From positions 2,542,001-2,606,000 of the forward strand of contig JAGKQI010000098.1 in assembly GCA_018806915.1 (NCBI GenBank): DNA of 64,000 nt, written 5' to 3'. Positions 53,021 through 63,866 of the stretch are shown piece after piece. The notes under the pieces are model-generated. The model was not told the DNA's origin. It was given only the letters and a program-made list of their open reading frames with translations, and searched no databases. The DNA comes from Phytophthora colocasiae. Its lineage: Eukaryota; Oomycota; Peronosporomycetes; Peronosporales; Peronosporaceae. Numbering within the stretch: position 1 is the first letter of the stretch; each line of letters opens with the position of its first letter. Position numbers and translations under genes: made by a program.

Positions 53021-53516
53021 TTCTCTTATGCCTCTGCTGCTCGCTTTTGCTGTTTTGCTGTTTTGCTGTTTTGCTGTTTTGCTGTCTTGTTGTCTTGCTG
53101 TTTTGCTGTCTTGCTGTTTTGGTGTTTTCCTGTCTTGCTCTTTTGCTCTTTTGCTGTTTGCAAACATGGCGCGTCTGTCCAAGTCTGTCCAAGTCTGTCC
53201 AAGTCTGTCCAAGTCTGTCCAAGTCTGTCCGAGTCGATCCATCTGTAGCGACTGCTATACCATAGCTGCCGCCACAGGTCGAGGTCGCTGCAGCTGGATT
53301 GGCTCGGATGACGTGGTACGACAGCATCGGTCGTTGAAGAGAAAGATGGCGCTGGAGGATATTTGGGACGCCGATGGGGCTGTGGAGGTCGATTGGTGGC
53401 GTGCGATGGACGTGGCTGGAGCGTGTGATGCGGCTGTGGTGTGTGTTGCGGTTTTGCGGTTGGTGTTTGTGTATGAGTGATTGTGATATTGTGAGTGTGT
53501 TTGTTGTGTTGTGCAA

Positions 53517-53587
53517 GCGCCGTTGGTTTAGTGGTAAAATATCTCGTTGCCAACGAGATGCCCCGGGTTCGATTCCCGGACGGCGCA
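53517..53587 (+). tRNA. trnG-GCC: tRNA-Gly(GCC) copy 20
   Basis: Identical to copy 1. Next copy 571 bases on. Confidence 0.97.
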
Positions 53588-54087
53588 TTCTCTTATGCCT
53601 CTGCTGCTCGCTTTTGCTGTTTTGCTGTTTTGCTGTCTTGTTGTCTTGCTGTTTTGCTGTCTTGCTGTTTTGGTGTTTTCCTGTCTTGCTCTTTTGCTCT
53701 TTTGCTGTTTGCAAACATGGCGCGTCTGTCCAAGTCTGTCCAAGTCTGTCCAAGTCTGTCCAAGTCTGTCCAAGTCTGTCCAAGTCTGTCCAAGTCTGTC
53801 CGAGTCGATCCATCTGTAGCGACTGCTATACCATAGCTGCCGCCACAGGTCGAGGTCGCTGCAGCTGGATTGGCTCGGATGACGTGGTACGACAGCATCG
53901 GTCGTTGAAGAGAAAGATGGCGCTGGAGGATATTTGGGACGCCGATGGGGCTGTGGAGGTCGATTGGTGGCGTGCGATGGACGTGGCTGGAGCGTGTGAC
54001 GCGGCTGTGGTGTGTGTTGCGGTTTTGCGGTTGGTGTTTGTGTATGAGTGATTGTGATATTGTGAGTGTGTTTGTTGTGTTGTGCAA

Positions 54088-54158
54088 GCGCCGTTGGTTT
54101 AGTGGTAAAATATCTCGTTGCCAACGAGATGCCCCGGGTTCGATTCCCGGACGGCGCA
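54088..54158 (+). tRNA. trnG-GCC: tRNA-Gly(GCC) copy 21
   Basis: Identical to copy 1. The following unit has several small indels in both minisatellites. Next copy 581 bases on. Confidence 0.97.
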
Positions 54159-54668
54159 TTCTCTTATGCCTCTGCTGCTCGCTTTTGCTGTTTTGCTGTT
54201 TTGCTGTCTTGTTGTCTGGCTGTCTGTTTTGCTGTTTTGCTGTCTTGCTGTTTTGGTGTTTTCCTGTCTTGCTCTTTTGCTCTTTTGCTGTTTGCAAACA
54301 TGGCGCGTCTGTCAAGTCTGTCCAAGTCTGTCCAAGTCTGTCCAAGTCTGTCCAAGTCTGTCCAAGTCTGTCCAAGTCTGTCGAGTCGATCCATCTGTAG
54401 CGACTGCTATACCATAGCTGCCGCCACAGGTCGAGGTCGCTGCAGCTGGATTGGCTCGGATGACGTGGTACGACAGCATCGGTCGTTGAAGAGAAAGATG
54501 GCGCTGGAGGATATTTGGGACGCCGATGGGGCTGTGGAGGTCGATTGGTGGCGTGCGATGGACGTGGCTGGAGCGTGTGATGCGGCTGTGGTGTGTGTTG
54601 CGGTTTTGCGGTTGGTGTTTGTGTATGAGTGATTGTGATATTGTGAGTGTGTTTGTTGTGTTGTGCAA

Positions 54669-54739
54669 GCGCCGTTGGTTTAGTGGTAAAATATCTCGTT
54701 GCCAACGAGATGCCCCGGGTTCGATTCCCGGACGGCGCA
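54669..54739 (+). tRNA. trnG-GCC: tRNA-Gly(GCC) copy 22
   Basis: Identical to copy 1. Next copy 561 bases on. Confidence 0.97.
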
Positions 54740-55229
54740 TTCTCTTATGCCTCTGCTGCTCGCTTTTGCTGTTTTGCTGTTTTGCTGTCTTGTTGTCTTG
54801 CTGTTTTGCTGTCTTGCTGTTTTGGTGTTTTCCTGTCTTGCTCTTTTGCTCTTTTGCTGTTTGCAAACATGGCGCGTCTGTCCAAGTCTGTCCAAGTCTG
54901 TCCAAGTCTGTCCAAGTCTGTCCAAGTCTGTCCAAGTCTGTCCGAGTCGATCCATCTGTAGCGACTGCTATACCATAGCTGCCGCCACAGGTCGAGGTCG
55001 CTGCAGCTGGATTGGCTCGGATGACGTGGTACGACAGCATCGGTCGTTGAAGAGAAAGATGGCGCTGGAGGATATTTGGGACGCCGATGGGGCTGTGGAG
55101 GTCGATTGGTGGCGTGCGATGGACGTGGCTGGAGCGTGTGATGCGGCTGTGGTGTGTGTTGCGGTTTTGCGGTTGGTGTTTGTGTATGAGTGATTGTGAT
55201 ATTGTGAGTGTGTTTGTTGTGTTGTGCAA

Positions 55230-55299
55230 GCGCCGTTGGTTTAGTGGTAAAATATCTCGTTGCCAACGAGATGCCCGGGTTCGATTCCCGGACGGCGCA
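55230..55299 (+). tRNA. trnG-GCC: tRNA-Gly(GCC) copy 23, one C short
   Basis: 70 bases: the CCCC run between anticodon stem and T stem is CCC. All stems can still form with a 3-base variable loop, so activity is possible. Next copy 570 bases on. Confidence 0.85.
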
Positions 55300-55799
55300 T
55301 TCTCTTATGCCTCTGCTGCTCGCTTTTGCTGTTTTGCTGTTTTGCTGTCTTGTTGTCTTGCTGTTTTGCTGTCTTGCTGTTTTGGTGTTTTCCTGTCTTG
55401 CTCTTTTGCTCTTTTGCTGTTTGCAAACATGGCGCGTCTGTCCAAGTCTGTCCAAGTCTGTCCAAGTCTGTCTAAGTCTGTCCAAGTCTGTCTAAGTCTG
55501 TCCAAGTCTGTCCGAGTCGATCCATCTGTAGCGACTGCTATACCATAGCTGCCGCCACAGGTCGAGGTCGCTGCAGCTGGATTGGCTCGGATGACGTGGT
55601 ACGACAGCATCGGTCGTTGAAGAGAAAGATGGCGCTGGAGGATATTTGGGACGCCGATGGGGCTGTGGAGGTCGATTGGTGGCGTGCGATGGACGTGGCT
55701 GGAGCGTGTGATGCGGCTGTGGTGTGTGTTGCGGTTTTGCGGTTGGTGTTTGTGTATGAGTGATTGTGATATTGTGAGTGTGTTTGTTGTGTTGTGCAA

Positions 55800-55870
55800 G
55801 CGCCGTTGGTTTAGTGGTAAAATATCTCGTTGCCAACGAGATGCCCCGGGTTCGATTCCCGGACGGCGCA
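55800..55870 (+). tRNA. trnG-GCC: tRNA-Gly(GCC) copy 24
   Basis: Identical to copy 1. Next copy 589 bases on. Confidence 0.97.
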
Positions 55871-56388
55871 TTCTCTTATGCCTCTGCTGCTCGCTTTTGC
55901 TGTTTTGCTGTTTTGCTGTTTTGCTGTTTTGCTGTTTTGCTGTCTTGTTGTCTTGCTGTTTTGCTGTCTTGCTGTTTTGGTGTTTTCCTGTCTTGCTCTT
56001 TTGCTCTTTTGCTGTTTGCAAACATGGCGCGTCTGTCCAAGTCTGTCCAAGTCTGTCCAAGTCTGTCCGAGTCTGTCCAAGTCTGTCTGTCCAAGTCTGT
56101 CCGAGTCGATCCATCTGTAGCGACTGCTATACCATAGCTGCCGCCACAGGTCGAGGTCGCTGCAGCTGGATTGGCTCGGATGACGTGGTACGACAGCATC
56201 GGTCGTTGAAGAGAAAGATGGCGCTGGAGGATATTTGGGACGCCGATGGGGCTGTGGAGGTCGATTGGTGGCGTGCGATGGACGTGGCTGGAGCGTGTGA
56301 TGCGGCTGTGGTGTGTGTTGCGGTTTTGCGGTTGGTGTTTGTGTATGAGTGATTGTGATATTGTGAGTGTGTTTGTTGTGTTGTGCAA

Positions 56389-56459
56389 GCGCCGTTGGTT
56401 TAGTGGTAAAATATCTCGTTGCCAACGAGATGCCCCGGTATCTATTCCAGGACGGCGCA
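56389..56459 (+). pseudogene. tRNA-Gly(GCC) copy 25, T arm mutated
   Basis: 71 bases, but the T arm reads CCCCGGTATCTATTCCAGG: several substitutions break the T stem, the TTCGA loop and the B box. Next copy 571 bases on. Confidence 0.9.
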
Positions 56460-56959
56460 TTCTCTTATGCCTCTGCTGCTCGCTTTTGCTGTTTTGCTGT
56501 TTTGCTGTCTTGTTGTCTTGCTGTTTTGCTGTCTTGCTGTTTTGGTGTTTTCCTGTCTTGCTCTTTTGCTCTTTTGCTGTTTGCAAACATGGCGCGTCTG
56601 TCCAAGTCTGTCCAAGTCTGTCCAAGTCTGTCCAAGTCTGTCCGAGTCTGTCCAAGTCTGTCCAAGGCTGTCCGAGTCGATCCATCTGTAGCGACTGCTA
56701 TACCATAGCTGCCGCCACAGGTCGAGGTCGCTGCAGCTGGATTGGCTCGGATGACGTGGTACGACAGCATCGGTCGTTGAAGAGAAAGATGGCGCTGGAG
56801 GATATTTGGGACGCCGATGGGGCTGTGGAGGTCGATTGGTGGCGTGCGATGGACGTGGCTGGAGCGTGTGACGCGGCTGTGGTGTGTGTTGCGGTTTTGC
56901 GGTTGGTGTTTGTGTATGAGTGATTGTGATATTGTGAGTGTGTTTGTTGTGTTGTGCAA

Positions 56960-57030
56960 GCGCCGTTGGTTTAGTGGTAAAATATCTCGTTGCCAACGAG
57001 ATGCCCCGGGTTCGATTCCCGGACGGCGCA
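56960..57030 (+). tRNA. trnG-GCC: tRNA-Gly(GCC) copy 26
   Basis: Identical to copy 1. Next copy 585 bases on. Confidence 0.97.
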
Positions 57031-57544
57031 TTCTCTTATGCCTCTGCTGCTCGCTTTTGCTGTTTTGCTGTTTTGCTGTTTTGCTGTTTTGCTGTTTTGC
57101 TGTCTTGTTGTCTTGCTGTTTTGCTGTCTTGCTGTTTTGGTGTTTTCCTGTCTTGCTCTTTTGCTCTTTTGCTGTTTGCAAACATGGCGCGTCTGTCCAA
57201 GTCTGTCCAAGTCTGTCCAAGTCTGTCCAAGTCTGTCCAAGTCTGTCCAAGTCTGTCCGAGTCGATCCATCTGTAGCGACTGCTATACCATAGCTGCCGC
57301 CACAGGTCGAGGTCGCTGCAGCTGGATTGGCTCGGATGACGTGGTACGACAGCATCGGTCGTTGAAGAGAAAGATGGCGCTGGAGGATATTTGGGACGCC
57401 GATGGGGCTGTGGAGGTCGATTGGTGGCGTGCGATGGACGTGGCTGGAGCGTGTGATGCGGCTGTGGTGTGTGTTGCGGTTTTGCGGTTGGTGTTTGTGT
57501 ATGAGTGATTGTGATATTGTGAGTGTGTTTGTTGTGTTGTGCAA

Positions 57545-57615
57545 GCGCCGTTGGTTTAGTGGTAAAATATCTCGTTGCCAACGAGATGCCCCGGGTTCGA
57601 TTCCCGGACGGCGCA
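57545..57615 (+). tRNA. trnG-GCC: tRNA-Gly(GCC) copy 27
   Basis: Identical to copy 1. Downstream block rearranged as after copy 4. Next copy 567 bases on. Confidence 0.97.
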
Positions 57616-58111
57616 TTCTCTTATGCCTCTGCTGCTCGCTTTTGCTGTTTTGCTGTTTTGCTGTCTTGTTGTCTTGCTGTCTTGCTGTTTTGGTGTTTTC
57701 CTGTCTTGCTGTTTTGGTGTTTTCCTGTCTTGCTCTTTTGCTCTTTTGCTGTTTGCAAACATGGCGCGTCTGTCCAAGTCTGTCCAAGTCTGTCCAAGTC
57801 TGTCCAAGTCTGTCCAAGTCTGTCCGAGTCGATCCATCTGTAGCGACTGCTATACCATAGCTGCCGCCACAGGTCGAGGTCGCTGCAGCTGGATTGGCTC
57901 GGATGACGTGGTACGACAGCATCGGTCGTTGAAGAGAAAGATGGCGCTGGAGGATATTTGGGACGCCGATGGGGCTGTGGAGGTCGATTGGTGGCGTGCG
58001 ATGGACGTGGCTGGAGCGTGTGATGCGGCTGTGGTGTGTGTTGCGGTTTTGCGGTTGGTGTTTGTGTATGAGTGATTGTGATATTGTGAGTGTGTTTGTT
58101 GTGTTGTGCAA

Positions 58112-58182
58112 GCGCCGTTGGTTTAGTGGTAAAATATCTCGTTGCCAACGAGATGCCCCGGGTTCGATTCCCGGACGGCGCA
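58112..58182 (+). tRNA. trnG-GCC: tRNA-Gly(GCC) copy 28
   Basis: Identical to copy 1. The CTCGCTTT piece after GCTG is missing downstream. Next copy 573 bases on. Confidence 0.97.
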
Positions 58183-58684
58183 TTCTCTTATGCCTCTGCT
58201 GCTGTTTTGCTGTTTTGCTGTTTTGCTGTTTTGCTGTTTTGCTGTCTTGTTGTCTTGCTGTTTTGCTGTCTTGCTGTTTTGGTGTTTTCCTGTCTTGCTC
58301 TTTTGCTCTTTTGCTGTTTGCAAACATGGCGCGTCTGTCCAAGTCTGTCCAAGTCTGTCCAAGTCTGTCCGAGTCTGTCAAGTCTGTCCAAGTCTGTCGA
58401 GTCGATCCATCTGTAGCGACTGCTATACCATAGCTGCCGCCACAGGTCGAGGTCGCTGCAGCTGGATTGGCTCGGATGACGTGGTACGACAGCATCGGTC
58501 GTTGAAGAGAAAGATGGCGCTGGAGGATATTTGGGACGCCGATGGGGCTGTGGAGGTCGATTGGTGGCGTGCGATGGACGTGGCTGGAGCGTGTGACGCG
58601 GCTGTGGTGTGTGTTGCGGTTTTGCGGTTGGTGTTTGTGTATGAGTGATTGTGATATTGTGAGTGTGTTTGTTGTGTTGTGCAA

Positions 58685-58755
58685 GCGCCGTTGGTTTAGT
58701 GGTAAAATATCTCGTTGCCAACGAGATGCCCCGGGTTCGATTCCCGGACGGCGCA
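58685..58755 (+). tRNA. trnG-GCC: tRNA-Gly(GCC) copy 29
   Basis: Identical to copy 1. Next copy 557 bases on. Confidence 0.97.
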
Positions 58756-59241
58756 TTCTCTTATGCCTCTGCTGCTCGCTTTTGCTGTTTTGCTGTTTTG
58801 CTGTTTTGCTGTTTTGCTGTCTTGTTGTCTTGCTGTTTTGCTGTCTTGCTGTTTTGGTGTTTTCCTGTCTTGCTCTTTTGCTCTTTTGCTGTTTGCAAAC
58901 ATGGCGCGTCTGTCCAAGTCTGTCCAAGTCTGTCCAAGTCTGTCCAAGTCTGTCCGAGTCGATCCATCTGTAGCGACTGCTATACCATAGCTGCCGCCAC
59001 AGGTCGAGGTCGCTGCAGCTGGATTGGCTCGGATGACGTGGTACGACAGCATCGGTCGTTGAAGAGAAAGATGGCGCTGGAGGATATTTGGGACGCCGAT
59101 GGGGCTGTGGAGGTCGATTGGTGGCGTGCGATGGACGTGGCTGGAGCGTGTGATGCGGCTGTGGTGTGTGTTGCGGTTTTGCGGTTGGTGTTTGTGTATG
59201 AGTGATTGTGATATTGTGAGTGTGTTTGTTGTGTTGTGCAA

Positions 59242-59312
59242 GCGCCGTTGGTTTAGTGGTAAAATATCTCGTTGCCAACGAGATGCCCCGGGTTCGATTC
59301 CCGGACGGCGCA
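59242..59312 (+). tRNA. trnG-GCC: tRNA-Gly(GCC) copy 30
   Basis: Identical to copy 1. Next copy 576 bases on. Confidence 0.97.
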
Positions 59313-59817
59313 TTCTCTTATGCCTCTGCTGCTCGCTTTTGCTGTTTTGCTGTTTTGCTGTTTTGCTGTCTTGTTGTCTTGCTGTCTTGCTGTCTTGCTG
59401 TTTTGCTGTCTTGCTGTTTTGGTGTTTTCCTGTCTTGCTCTTTTGCTCTTTTGCTGTTTGCAAACATGGCGCGTCTGTCCAAGTCTGTCCAAGTCTGTCC
59501 AAGTCTGTCCAAGTCTGTCCAAGTCTGTCCAAGTCTGATCCATCTGTAGCGACTGCTATACCATAGCTGCCGCCACAGGTCGAGGTCGCTGCAGCTGGAT
59601 TGGCTCGGATGACGTGGTACGACAGCATCGGTCGTTGAAGAGAAAGATGGCGCTGGAGGATATTTGGGACGCCGATGGGGCTGTGGAGGTCGATTGGTGG
59701 CGTGCGATGGACGTGGCTGGAGCGTGTGATGCGGCTGTGGTGTGTGTTGCGTTTTTGCGGTTGGTGTTTGTGTATGAGTGATTGTGATATTGTGAGTGTG
59801 TTTGTTGTGTTGTGCAA

Positions 59818-59888
59818 GCGCCGTTGGTTTAGTGGTAAAATATCTCGTTGCCAACGAGATGCCCCGGGTTCGATTCCCGGACGGCGCA
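59818..59888 (+). tRNA. trnG-GCC: tRNA-Gly(GCC) copy 31
   Basis: Identical to copy 1. The spacer before it has GCGTTTTTGCGG instead of GCGGTTTTGCGG, shared with the spacer before copy 32. Next copy 567 bases on. Confidence 0.97.
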
Positions 59889-60384
59889 TTCTCTTATGCC
59901 TCTGCTGCTCGCTTTTGCTGTTTTGCTGTTTTGCTGTTTTGCTGTTTTGCTGTCTTGTTGTCTTGCTGTTTTGCTGTCTTGCTGTTTTGGTGTTTTCCTG
60001 TCTTGCTGTTTTGGTGTTTTGCTGTTTGCAAACATGGCGCGTCTGTCCAAGTCTGTCCAAGTCTGTCCAAGTCTGTCCAAGTCTGTCCAAGTCTGTCCGA
60101 GTCGATCCATCTGTAGCGACTGCTATACCATAGCTGCCGCCACAGGTCGAGGTCGCTGCAGCTGGATTGGCTCGGATGACGTGGTACGACAGCATCGGTC
60201 GTTGAAGAGAAAGATGGCGCTGGAGGATATTTGGGACGCCGATGGGGCTGTGGAGGTCGATTGGTGGCGTGCGATGGACGTGGCTGGAGCGTGTGATGCG
60301 GCTGTGGTGTGTGTTGCGTTTTTGCGGTTGGTGTTTGTGTATGAGTGATTGTGATATTGTGAGTGTGTTTGTTGTGTTGTGCAA

Positions 60385-60455
60385 GCGCCGTTGGTTTAGT
60401 GGTAAAATATCTCGTTGCCAACGAGATGCCCCGGGTTCGATTCCCGGACGGCGCA
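60385..60455 (+). tRNA. trnG-GCC: tRNA-Gly(GCC) copy 32
   Basis: Identical to copy 1. Shares the GCGTTTTTGCGG spacer variant with copy 31. Next copy 559 bases on. Confidence 0.97.
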
Positions 60456-60943
60456 TTCTCTTATGCCTCTGCTGCTCGCTTTTGCTGTTTTGCTGTTTTG
60501 CTGTTTTGCTGTCTTGTTGTCTTGCTGTTTTGCTGTCTTGCTGTTTTGGTGTTTTCCTGTCTTGCTCTTTTGCTCTTTTGCTGTTTGCAAACATGGCGCG
60601 TCTGTCCAAGTCTGTCCAAGTCTGTCCAAGTCTGTCCAAGTCTGTCCAAGTCTGTCCGAGTCGATCCATCTGTAGCGACTGCTATACCATAGCTGCCGCC
60701 ACAGGTCGAGGTCGCTGCAGCTGGATTGGCTCGGATGACGTGGTACGACAGCATCGGTCGTTGAAGAGAAAGATGGCGCTGGAGGATATTTGGGACGCCG
60801 ATGGGGCTGTGGAGGTCGATTGGTGGCGTGCGATGGACGTGGCTGGAGCGTGTGATGCGGCTGTGGTGTGTGTTGCGGTTTTGCGGTTGGTGTTTGTGTA
60901 TGAGTGATTGTGATATTGTGAGTGTGTTTGTTGTGTTGTGCAA

Positions 60944-61014
60944 GCGCCGTTGGTTTAGTGGTAAAATATCTCGTTGCCAACGAGATGCCCCGGGTTCGAT
61001 TCCCGGACGGCGCA
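60944..61014 (+). tRNA. trnG-GCC: tRNA-Gly(GCC) copy 33
   Basis: Identical to copy 1. Next copy 567 bases on. Confidence 0.97.
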
Positions 61015-61510
61015 TTCTCTTATGCCTCTGCTGCTCGCTTTTGCTGTTTTGCTGTTTTGCTGTTTTGCTGTTTTGCTGTCTTGTTGTCTTGCTGTTTTGC
61101 TGTCTTGCTGTTTTGGTGTTTTCCTGTCTTGCTCTTTTGCTCTTTTGCTGTTTGCAAACATGGCGCGTCTGTCCAAGTCTGTCCAAGTCTGTCCAAGTCT
61201 GTCCAAGTCTGTCCAAGTCTGTCCGAGTCGATCCATCTGTAGCGACTGCTATACCATAGCTGCCGCCACAGGTCGAGGTCGCTGCAGCTGGATTGGCTCG
61301 GATGACGTGGTACGACAGCATCGGTCGTTGAAGAGAAAGATGGCGCTGGAGGATATTTGGGACGCCGATGGGGCTGTGGAGGTCGATTGGTGGCGTGCGA
61401 TGGACGTGGCTGGAGCGTGTGATGCGGCTGTGGTGTGTGTTGCGGTTTTGCGGTTGGTGTTTGTGTATGAGTGATTGTGATATTGTGAGTGTGTTTGTTG
61501 TGTTGTGCAA

Positions 61511-61581
61511 GCGCCGTTGGTTTAGTGGTAAAATATCTCGTTGCCAACGAGATGCCCCGGGTTCGATTCCCGGACGGCGCA
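61511..61581 (+). tRNA. trnG-GCC: tRNA-Gly(GCC) copy 34
   Basis: Identical to copy 1. Downstream block rearranged as after copies 4 and 27. Next copy 575 bases on. Confidence 0.97.
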
Positions 61582-62085
61582 TTCTCTTATGCCTCTGCTG
61601 CTCGCTTTTGCTGTTTTGCTGTTTTGCTGTTTTGCTGTCTTGTTGTCTTGCTGTCTTGCTGTTTTGGTGTTTTCCTGTCTTGCTGTTTTGGTGTTTTCCT
61701 GTCTTGCTCTTTTGCTCTTTTGCTGTTTGCAAACATGGCGCGTCTGTCCAAGTCTGTCCAAGTCTGTCCAAGTCTGTCCAAGTCTGTCCAAGTCTGTCCG
61801 AGTCGATCCATCTGTAGCGACTGCTATACCATAGCTGCCGCCACAGGTCGAGGTCGCTGCAGCTGGATTGGCTCGGATGACGTGGTACGACAGCATCGGT
61901 CGTTGAAGAGAAAGATGGCGCTGGAGGATATTTGGGACGCCGATGGGGCTGTGGAGGTCGATTGGTGGCGTGCGATGGACGTGGCTGGAGCGTGTGATGC
62001 GGCTGTGGTGTGTGTTGCGGTTTTGCGGTTGGTGTTTGTGTATGAGTGATTGTGATATTGTGAGTGTGTTTGTTGTGTTGTGCAA

Positions 62086-62156
62086 GCGCCGTTGGTTTAG
62101 TGGTAAAATATCTCGTTGCCAACGAGATGCCCCGGGTTCGATTCCCGGACGGCGCA
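62086..62156 (+). tRNA. trnG-GCC: tRNA-Gly(GCC) copy 35
   Basis: Identical to copy 1. Next copy 567 bases on. Confidence 0.97.
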
Positions 62157-62652
62157 TTCTCTTATGCCTCTGCTGCTCGCTTTTGCTGTTTTGCTGTTTT
62201 GCTGTTTTGCTGTTTTGCTGTCTTGCTGTTTTGCTGTTTTGCTGTCTTGCTGTTTTGGTGTTTTCCTGTCTTGCTCTTTTGCTCTTTTGCTGTTTGCAAA
62301 CATGGCGCGTCTGTCCAAGTCTGTCCAAGTCTGTCCAAGTCTGTCCAAGTCTGTCCAAGTCTGTCCGAGTCGATCCATCTGTAGCGACTGCTATACCATA
62401 GCTGCCGCCACAGGTCGAGGTCGCTGCAGCTGGATTGGCTCGGATGACGTGGTACGACAGCATCGGTCGTTGAAGAGAAAGATGGCGCTGGAGGATATTT
62501 GGGACGCCGATGGGGCTGTGGAGGTCGATTGGTGGCGTGCGATGGACGTGGCTGGAGCGTGTGATGCGGCTGTGGTGTGTGTTGCGGTTTTGCGGTTGGT
62601 GTTTGTGTATGAGTGATTGTGATATTGTGAGTGTGTTTGTTGTGTTGTGCAA

Positions 62653-62723
62653 GCGCCGTTGGTTTAGTGGTAAAATATCTCGTTGCCAACGAGATGCCCC
62701 GGGTTCGATTCCCGGACGGCGCA
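62653..62723 (+). tRNA. trnG-GCC: tRNA-Gly(GCC) copy 36
   Basis: Identical to copy 1. Next copy 567 bases on. Confidence 0.97.
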
Positions 62724-63219
62724 TTCTCTTATGCCTCTGCTGCTCGCTTTTGCTGTTTTGCTGTTTTGCTGTTTTGCTGTTTTGCTGTCTTGTTGTCTTG
62801 CTGTTTTGCTGTCTTGCTGTTTTGGTGTTTTCCTGTCTTGCTCTTTTGCTCTTTTGCTGTTTGCAAACATGGCGCGTCTGTCCAAGTCTGTCCAAGTCTG
62901 TCCAAGTCTGTCCAAGTCTGTCCAAGTCTGTCCGAGTCGATCCATCTGTAGCGACTGCTATACCATAGCTGCCGCCACAGGTCGAGGTCGCTGCAGCTGG
63001 ATTGGCTCGGATGACGTGGTACGACAGCATCGGTCGTTGAAGAGAAAGATGGCGCTGGAGGATATTTGGGACGCCGATGGGGCTGTGGAGGTCGATTGGT
63101 GGCGTGCGATGGACGTGGCTGGAGCGTGTGATGCGGCTGTGGTGTGTGTTGCGGTTTTGCGGTTGGTGTTTGTGTATGAGTGATTGTGATATTGTGAGTG
63201 TGTTTGTTGTGTTGTGCAA

Positions 63220-63290
63220 GCGCCGTTGGTTTAGTGGTAAAATATCTCGTTGCCAACGAGATGCCCCGGGTTCGATTCCCGGACGGCGCA
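63220..63290 (+). tRNA. trnG-GCC: tRNA-Gly(GCC) copy 37
   Basis: Identical to copy 1. Next copy 577 bases on. Confidence 0.97.
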
Positions 63291-63796
63291 TTCTCTTATG
63301 CCTCTGCTGCTCGCTTTTGCTGTTTTGCTGTTTTGCTGTTTTGCTGTTTTGCTGTCTTGTTGTCTTGCTGTTTTGCTGTCTTGCTGTTTTGGTGTTTTCC
63401 TGTCTTGCTCTTTTGCTCTTTTGCTGTTTGCAAACATGGCGCGTCTGTCCAAGTCTGTCCAAGTCTGTCCAAGTCTGTCCAAGTCTGTCCAAGTCTGTCC
63501 AAGTCTGTCCGAGTCGATCCATCTGTAGCGACTGCTATACCATAGCTGCCGCCACAGGTCGAGGTCGCTGCAGCTGGATTGGCTCGGATGACGTGGTACG
63601 ACAGCATCGGTCGTTGAAGAGAAAGATGGCGCTGGAGGATATTTGGGACGCCGATGGGGCTGTGGAGGTCGATTGGTGGCGTGCGATGGACGTGGCTGGA
63701 GCGTGTGATGCGGCTGTGGTGTGTGTTGCGGTTTTGCGGTTGGTGTTTGTGTATGAGTGATTGTGATATTGTGAGTGTGTTTGTTGTGTTGTGCAA

Positions 63797-63866
63797 GCGC
63801 CGTTGGTTTAGTGGTAAAATATCTCGTTGCCAACGAGATGCCCGGGTTCGATTCCCGGACGGCGCA
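63797..63866 (+). tRNA. trnG-GCC: tRNA-Gly(GCC) copy 38, one C short
   Basis: 70 bases with the same missing C as copy 23. It is the last copy in the window; its downstream block runs to the window end. Confidence 0.85.
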
